Positions 59,498-64,000 of a stretch of DNA of 64,000 nucleotides are shown here, in pieces (the stretch's first letter is position 1; every line of letters starts with the position of its first letter). The translations under genes and the position numbers were made by a program. This DNA is from Neorhizobium sp. SOG26 (GTDB lineage Bacteria; Pseudomonadota; Alphaproteobacteria; Rhizobiales; Rhizobiaceae), in the NCBI RefSeq assembly GCF_003491345.1, contig NZ_CP025513.1, positions 62,001-126,000 of the forward strand, in the 5' to 3' direction. Under the pieces are notes generated by a model that saw only the letters and a program-made list of their open reading frames with translations, was not told where the DNA came from and did no database searches.

Positions 59498-60480
59498 GTG
59501 AAACTGGAACGGTACGCATGACTGAACGCATGCCAAGCTTCGTCCGGCGGCTCGATCGGGCGGTGGTAATCGCTTTCGCCTGCATTGTCCTTCTTCTCAT
59601 TTTGGGGAGCCTTTATTCCAGCAGCTTCCTCTCGCCGGAATACCTGCTGCAGCAGTTGAAAGTGGCCTCCTTCCTGGGTGTCATTGCCACGGGTATGATG
59701 CTGGTCATCCTGCTTGGCCAGATCGACCTTTCCGTGCCTTGGGCAGTCTCCACGGGCGCCATGATGGCCTGCGCGGCCGCCGCCTATGGCGACGTGGGCG
59801 CGGCCTTCGCTATCCCGTTTGGGATCTTGTGCGGCGTCGCGATCGGCGTCGTCAACGGCCTCGGCGTCGCCTATCTGCGCATCCCGTCGATGATCATGAC
59901 GCTCGCCACCAATGCTGTCGCCCAGGGTGCCATGGTGGTTTACACCGGCGGCTTCTCCCCGCAGGACAGCGCCACCGGTGCCATGCGCTTCCTCGCTACA
60001 GGATCGATCATCCCCGGCATTCCGAACGTCGTAATCATCTGGGCACTTGTTGGCGCCGGAATGGTATTCGTGCTGACGCGTACGAGCTTCGGGCGATGCG
60101 TCTATGGCATCGGGAATCGCGAGCGGGCGGCTTATCTGTCAGGCATCAACACGCGGCGCATCGTAATGATAGCGTTTGCCGTGGCCGGCGGGCTGTCTGC
60201 GCTTGGTGGCATCCTGCTCGCAGGCTATGCTTCGAAGGCTGCGCAATCCATGGGTGACGCGTACCTGCTGCCGGCAATTGCCGCAGTCGTTCTTGGCGGA
60301 ACCTCGATCATCGGCGGTCGTGGCTCTTACCTTGGCACCATCGCGGGCGTGATCCTCATCACGCTCCTGCAATCGATCCTGTCGGTGATGCAGATGCCTG
60401 AAGCCGGGCGCCAGATCATCTACGGCCTCGTCATCATTGTCATGCTGCTGCTTTACGGGCGCACAGCAGCTGAGCGGTGA
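59494..60480 (+). CDS. Sugar ABC transporter permease (RbsC type), second of two
   Basis: 328 aa from GTG 59494 (CTGGAG eight bases upstream, GTGA overlap); ATG 59518 is an alternative. Marks: ILLGQIDLSVPWAVSTGAMM, AYLRIPSMIMTLATNAVAQG, DAYLLPAIAAVVLGGTSIIG. Likely forms a heterodimer with the first permease. Last gene of this operon, with 83 bases to the next ATPase gene. Confidence 0.92.
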   Translation: MSETGTVRMTERMPSFVRRLDRAVVIAFACIVLLLILGSLYSSSFLSPEYLLQQLKVASFLGVIATGMMLVILLGQIDLSVPWAVSTGAMMACAAAAYGDVGAAFAIPFGILCGVAIGVVNGLGVAYLRIPSMIMTLATNAVAQGAMVVYTGGFSPQDSATGAMRFLATGSIIPGIPNVVIIWALVGAGMVFVLTRTSFGRCVYGIGNRERAAYLSGINTRRIVMIAFAVAGGLSALGGILLAGYASKAAQSMGDAYLLPAIAAVVLGGTSIIGGRGSYLGTIAGVILITLLQSILSVMQMPEAGRQIIYGLVIIVMLLLYGRTAAER

Positions 60481-60563
60481 AGCGCGAATATTTCCAGCCA
60501 GCATCCGTATCTTGACTTCCGATACATACCGGAAAGAATGATGCGAGCTCTGGGAGGAGATGG

Positions 60564-61649
60564 ATGGCGGAAATTCGTCTGGAGAATGTATCGAAAAGCT
60601 TCGGTTCGGTATCGGTCATCAAGGACATCTCGCTGTCTGTCGAGGCGGGGGAACTCGTCGTCTTCCTTGGGCCTTCCGGATCGGGCAAATCGACGCTTCT
60701 TCGCATGATCGCCGGGCTTGAGACGATCGACTCCGGCTCCCTTACTATCGGCGGCGTGCGCAGCGAGACGCTGCCGCCGGGCCAGCGCAATGTTGCGATG
60801 GTATTCCAGAATTATGCTCTTTATCCGCACATGAGCGTGCGGGACAACATGGCCTTCGGGCTCCAGAATATTGGCCTTCCAGCGACGGAGATCGAAACGC
60901 GGGTGTTGACCGCTGCCCGCATGCTGGAGATGGAGCATCTACTGTCGCGCAAGCCCGCACAGTTATCCGGTGGGCAACGGCAACGGGTGGCCATTGGCCG
61001 GGCGATCGTCAAGGAGCCGAAGGCCTTTCTCTTCGATGAACCGCTGTCGAACCTCGATGCCGCGCTACGCGCGCGCACCCGGGTCGAGCTCGCCCAGCTT
61101 CATCAGCGCATGAAGGCGACGATGATCTATGTCACGCATGACCAGACGGAGGCGATGACGCTCGCAGACCGCATCGTCGTTCTCAACCAGTGCAAGATCG
61201 AGCAGATCGGGACGCCGATGGAGGTCTACCTCAAGCCCGCTTCGCGCTTCGTTGCAGGGTTCATCGGAAGCCCCGGCATGAATTTTCTTCCCGTCGAAGT
61301 TCTGCGCCCCGGGCGGACGCCGGTGCGGCTCGGAAACGGGTTCGAGTTCGAGATCGAAGCACCTGTTCCCCAAGCCGGGAAGTTTGATCTCGGTATCCGG
61401 CCGGAATCAGTGCGGATCGTGGCGGCGGGTACCGACCCATCCCGTCCCACGACAACGGCGCAGGTGGGGGTCGTGGAACAACTCGGCGAACGCACGCTTG
61501 CGTATTGCACGCTCGAAGATGGCTCCCAGCTTGTTGCGCAGGATAGCGGACGCTCGAGCGTGCGCCCCGGTGATCGCGTGCAGGTGGGCCTGGATCCTAC
61601 GGCGGTTCATCTGTTTGACGCAGACGGAAGATCCTATCAAGCCGCTTGA
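60564..61649 (+). CDS. MalK/UgpC-type ABC transporter ATP-binding protein
   Basis: 361 aa CUT1 ATPase with Walker A GPSGSGKST, signature LSGGQRQRVAIGRAI, Walker B AFLFDEPLSNLD, His VTHDQTEAMTL and a C-terminal TOBE region (LGIRPESVRI). AGGAG precedes ATG 60564. It would energise CUT1 permeases; the only ones near are UgpA/UgpE-type genes on the opposite strand that converge on it. Thus the CUT1 set is split into two transcripts. Confidence 0.93.
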   Translation: MAEIRLENVSKSFGSVSVIKDISLSVEAGELVVFLGPSGSGKSTLLRMIAGLETIDSGSLTIGGVRSETLPPGQRNVAMVFQNYALYPHMSVRDNMAFGLQNIGLPATEIETRVLTAARMLEMEHLLSRKPAQLSGGQRQRVAIGRAIVKEPKAFLFDEPLSNLDAALRARTRVELAQLHQRMKATMIYVTHDQTEAMTLADRIVVLNQCKIEQIGTPMEVYLKPASRFVAGFIGSPGMNFLPVEVLRPGRTPVRLGNGFEFEIEAPVPQAGKFDLGIRPESVRIVAAGTDPSRPTTTAQVGVVEQLGERTLAYCTLEDGSQLVAQDSGRSSVRPGDRVQVGLDPTAVHLFDADGRSYQAA

Positions 61650-61696
61650 GTCACCGCGGCAGGGCTCTCGCTCAAGCGAATGCGAAAGGCGTGGCC

Positions 61697-62539
61697 CTAC
61701 CCCTTGATGCCCGCCGACAGGGTGATCGCTTCCGTCACCCTTCGCTGGAAGATCAGGTAGACGAGCGCCACCGGCAGACCAGCAAGCACCGCCGCCGTCA
61801 ATTGCCGTGCATAATAGACGCCGAATGCATCATTGACCTGGGTGATGCCGACGGTGATCGTCATCATGTTGGTCTTGGTTACCGCCAGGAACGGCCACAG
61901 GAACGAATTCCACGACCAGATGAAGCACACGATCGACAGCGCCGTGGTGACACCCCAGTTCATGGGGATATAGACCCGCGTCAGGATGCGCCACTCGGAA
62001 GCGTTGTCCATCACCGCCGCCTCGCGAAAATCCTTCGGCACGCCATCGAAGAACTGCTTGTAGACGATGATGATGACCGGGTGGATGAGCTGCGGCAGCA
62101 CGATGCCGCTCCATGTGTTGATAAGGCCGAGATCCGCCACCAGCTCGAAATGATTGATGATCAGGGTTTGCATCGGGACCATGAAGCTTGCCAGGATGAG
62201 CCACCAGAGCATGCTCCGAAACGGAAACTTCAGCTGCGAGATGGCGTAGCCGCAGAAGAGCGACGAGCTGACTGTGAGCACGGTGACGGCCGCCGCGGTC
62301 ACGATCGAGTTGATGTACCAACGGCCGATTTCCGTCTTAGTCAACGCAAATACATAGTGCGACAGCGTGGGGGTATCCGGCCACAGCTCGATATAGGGCC
62401 GCACCACTTCGTCCTCCGGCTTCAGCGACGATACCACTGCCCAATAAAGCGGGAAGGCCCAGACCACGGCACACAACACGGTAATCACGGTGATGACGAG
62501 GCCGATGTTGTTCAGCCGACGTGCGGTTGCTGCTGTCAT
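61697..62539 (-). CDS. CUT1 sugar ABC transporter permease (UgpE/MalG type)
   Basis: 280 aa, six helices; VYIPMNWGVTTALSIVCFIW follows the EAA coupling loop, which reads DFREAAVMDNASEWRILTRV. ATG 62539 overlaps the upstream permease stop by ATGA; the frame is open further but as shadow of that gene. Ends 47 bases from the stop of the convergent ATPase gene. Substrate unknown. Confidence 0.92.
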   Translation of the reverse strand: MTAATARRLNNIGLVITVITVLCAVVWAFPLYWAVVSSLKPEDEVVRPYIELWPDTPTLSHYVFALTKTEIGRWYINSIVTAAAVTVLTVSSSLFCGYAISQLKFPFRSMLWWLILASFMVPMQTLIINHFELVADLGLINTWSGIVLPQLIHPVIIIVYKQFFDGVPKDFREAAVMDNASEWRILTRVYIPMNWGVTTALSIVCFIWSWNSFLWPFLAVTKTNMMTITVGITQVNDAFGVYYARQLTAAVLAGLPVALVYLIFQRRVTEAITLSAGIKG

Positions 62540-63423
62540 CGTGATCGCCCTCCCGAAAGGCGCGTCAACTGGAAGTTCAACACCGACACGACGATGACGA
62601 TAATGAACAGCACGACAGCCACGGCCGCTGCCCTGCCCCCCTGGTCTGACTGGAAGGCTCTCTGGAACACGTAATAAACCAGCACGACGTTGTCGTTCGG
62701 GCGCCCCCCGGTCGAAAACAGATAGACCTGGTCGAAGATCTTGAGCTGGGAGATCAACTGGATCGTCAGCACCAGCGCAGTGATCGGCCACATCAGGGGC
62801 CAGGTGATGCGGCGAAAGGTCGACCAGATGCCGGCATTGTCCAACGCCGCGGCTTCGTAGATCTCAGCTGGTATGGCGCGCAATCCCGCAAGGAACAAGA
62901 GAATCGAAAAGCCGGCCGTCCACCAGATCGTGATCACACCCACCGCCGGCATGAACCACGCCGTCGACTTGAAGACCGGAATGCGCTGGATGCCGAGCAG
63001 GTCAAAGACATGCATCGCGATGCCGAACTGGAAGTTCAACGTCCAGTCCCAGAGGAGATAGACCACCGAGACCGGGAGAATATACGGCAGGAAGAACAGG
63101 GCGAGGATCGCGGCCTGAAGCCGCCCCCTAAGGCGATTGACGCCGAGCGCAATGGCGAACGCGATAAGGGTCCCCGGCACGACGGTGATGAGGACAAAGT
63201 ATGCCGTGTTCCAAACTGCGGTGTTGAACCTCCGGTCAGACGCGAGACGCGTGTAATTGTCGAAGCCGACATAATTTCCCCCGCCGATCAGCGGCGCATC
63301 CGTGAGGCTGATCATGAAGAGCTTGATCGTCGGGTAGACGAAGACAAGGCCATAGATGGCGACGAAAGGCGCGACAAGCGCCAGGGCGAAAAGCGTCTCC
63401 CTGCGCCGGTTTCTGAGCATCAT
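62536..63423 (-). CDS. CUT1 sugar ABC transporter permease (UgpA/MalF type)
   Basis: 295 aa, six helices, with a basic N-terminus and EAA loop EIYEAAALDNAGIWSTFRRI. Partner of the next permease (4-base overlap). ATG 63423 has GGGGAGG upstream. 63 bases after the binding-protein stop, so all three minus-strand genes form one operon. Confidence 0.92.
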   Translation of the reverse strand: MMLRNRRRETLFALALVAPFVAIYGLVFVYPTIKLFMISLTDAPLIGGGNYVGFDNYTRLASDRRFNTAVWNTAYFVLITVVPGTLIAFAIALGVNRLRGRLQAAILALFFLPYILPVSVVYLLWDWTLNFQFGIAMHVFDLLGIQRIPVFKSTAWFMPAVGVITIWWTAGFSILLFLAGLRAIPAEIYEAAALDNAGIWSTFRRITWPLMWPITALVLTIQLISQLKIFDQVYLFSTGGRPNDNVVLVYYVFQRAFQSDQGGRAAAVAVVLFIIVIVVSVLNFQLTRLSGGRSR

Positions 63424-63486
63424 CCTCCCCCCCCTGCATTCAAACGCGTAAGGCCCGGGTGACCCTGGTCGCCCGGGCCAAGCTCG

Positions 63487-63999
63487 TCAAAGGTCCTCCA
63501 GACCAGCCTTGATCTCCTCGACTGCTTCTGCAGGCTCCATCTCGCCATTCAGCGTCGGCACGAAGAAGTTCGACATCACGTCGAAGATCGGCCCGGCGAT
63601 GCCAGCGAGTGGCGTCTTCGGGTCGAAGATCATGTTGGTGGTGAGCGAGGAGTAGGTCGCATTCGGCTCCATCGCCTTGTATTCCGCCGAATTGGTCACG
63701 GGACCATAGGCGGGAATATGTCCGGCGGTCGCCCAAAACAGCGAGTTCTTCGAGATCCAGCTCATGACCTCCAGCACGGCCGCGCGCTTTTCCGGGCTCA
63801 TCTCCTTGCCCTTGTTGGCCGGGATCGCGAAGCTGTGGCTGTCGGCATAGGTTGAAGGATGATCGAAGATCACCGGCAGTTCGACAGCACCCCAGTCGAA
63901 AAGCTTGCCGTTCTTGGCAAGGTCCGTCATCGTCGGGACCTCCCAGACGCCGTTGATCATCATCGCCGCCTCACCCGAGGTGAACAGCGCGACCGTTGC
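63487..63999 (-). CDS. CUT1 ABC substrate-binding protein, C-terminal part (cut by window edge)
   Basis: The frame is open from the window end (first codons read ATVALFTSGEAAMMINGVWE) to a stop at 63487: at least 170 residues of a family 1 extracellular solute-binding protein. GEAAMMINGVWEVP is the family motif of the second lobe. The N-terminal half and signal peptide lie beyond the window. An internal ATG at 63963 is not the start. Confidence 0.9.
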   Translation of the reverse strand, partial: ATVALFTSGEAAMMINGVWEVPTMTDLAKNGKLFDWGAVELPVIFDHPSTYADSHSFAIPANKGKEMSPEKRAAVLEVMSWISKNSLFWATAGHIPAYGPVTNSAEYKAMEPNATYSSLTTNMIFDPKTPLAGIAGPIFDVMSNFFVPTLNGEMEPAEAVEEIKAGLEDL

Positions 64000-64000
64000 A

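Noticed and set aside
61646-62674. Plus-strand frame of 342 codons opposite CUT1 permeases
   Set aside because: Antisense composition and overlaps the ATPase stop; no family match.
1-64000. CRISPR arrays, tRNA or rRNA genes, insertion sequences and prophage genes
   Set aside because: Looked for repeated spacer arrays, cloverleaf ends, transposase motifs and integrase or structural phage genes; none seen.

Overview
The window reads as accessory DNA from an alphaproteobacterium, most likely the Rhizobiaceae (Rhizobium/Agrobacterium/Ensifer/Shinella-like). This is inference, based on high GC, dense ABC uptake systems with SMP-30 or LacI partners, a small DUF1127 protein, an Irr-type iron box, a TrpD2-like protein and an ExoP-type chain-length kinase. 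No rRNA, tRNA, CRISPR array, insertion sequence or replication origin was seen. The catabolic and transport content would suit a chromid, megaplasmid or variable chromosomal segment.

Layout. 1-7 kb: the end of an unidentified gene, an ExoP/Wzc-like polysaccharide kinase, a chemoreceptor ending in a CheR/CheB-tether-like pentapeptide, a two-gene membrane operon and two small unknown genes. 7-11.5 kb: a glucose-dehydrogenase-like SDR with a MarR regulator and a SnoaL protein, then a CofD/YvcK-like protein convergent with a LysR-HTH/TrpD-like fusion. 11.8-18.2 kb: a complete catecholate-type siderophore uptake locus (binding protein, two permeases, ATPase, DUF2218 protein, TonB receptor) with a perfect Irr-like box and a second perfect palindrome. 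18.3-24.9 kb: a six-gene operon that looks built for D-amino acids and D-peptides, with a divergent LysR. 25-32.4 kb: FUSC protein, AraC/MFS pair, DUF1127/methyltransferase pair, and an MFS/TetR pair separated by three perfect copies of a 17-bp operator.

32.5-35.4 kb is a decay zone. A DJ-1/PfpI gene and a ribose-type ABC transporter (binding protein, permease, ATPase remnant) all carry frameshifts or truncation. It abuts an intact operon (Fe-alcohol dehydrogenase, succinate-semialdehyde-type dehydrogenase, alpha/beta hydrolase) that resembles the Agrobacterium blc logic with a different hydrolase. 39-43 kb: SDR, SnoaL and RidA genes with AraC and LysR regulators. 43-46.3 kb: a full-length Mfd-like translocase.

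46.3-55.5 kb is a large minus-strand sugar locus: sugar-acid reductase-like protein, rhamnose/fucose-type mutarotase, fuconolactonase-type amidohydrolase, aldo/keto reductase, RbsB/C/A-type transporter, LacI regulator and SMP-30 lactonase. Divergent from it is a second ribose-class transporter with two permeases (55.8-60.5 kb). The shared promoter region holds two LacI-type palindromes centred on AGCGCT. The window ends with a CUT1 transporter: a MalK/UgpC-type ATPase on the plus strand, and two permeases and a partial binding protein on the minus strand.
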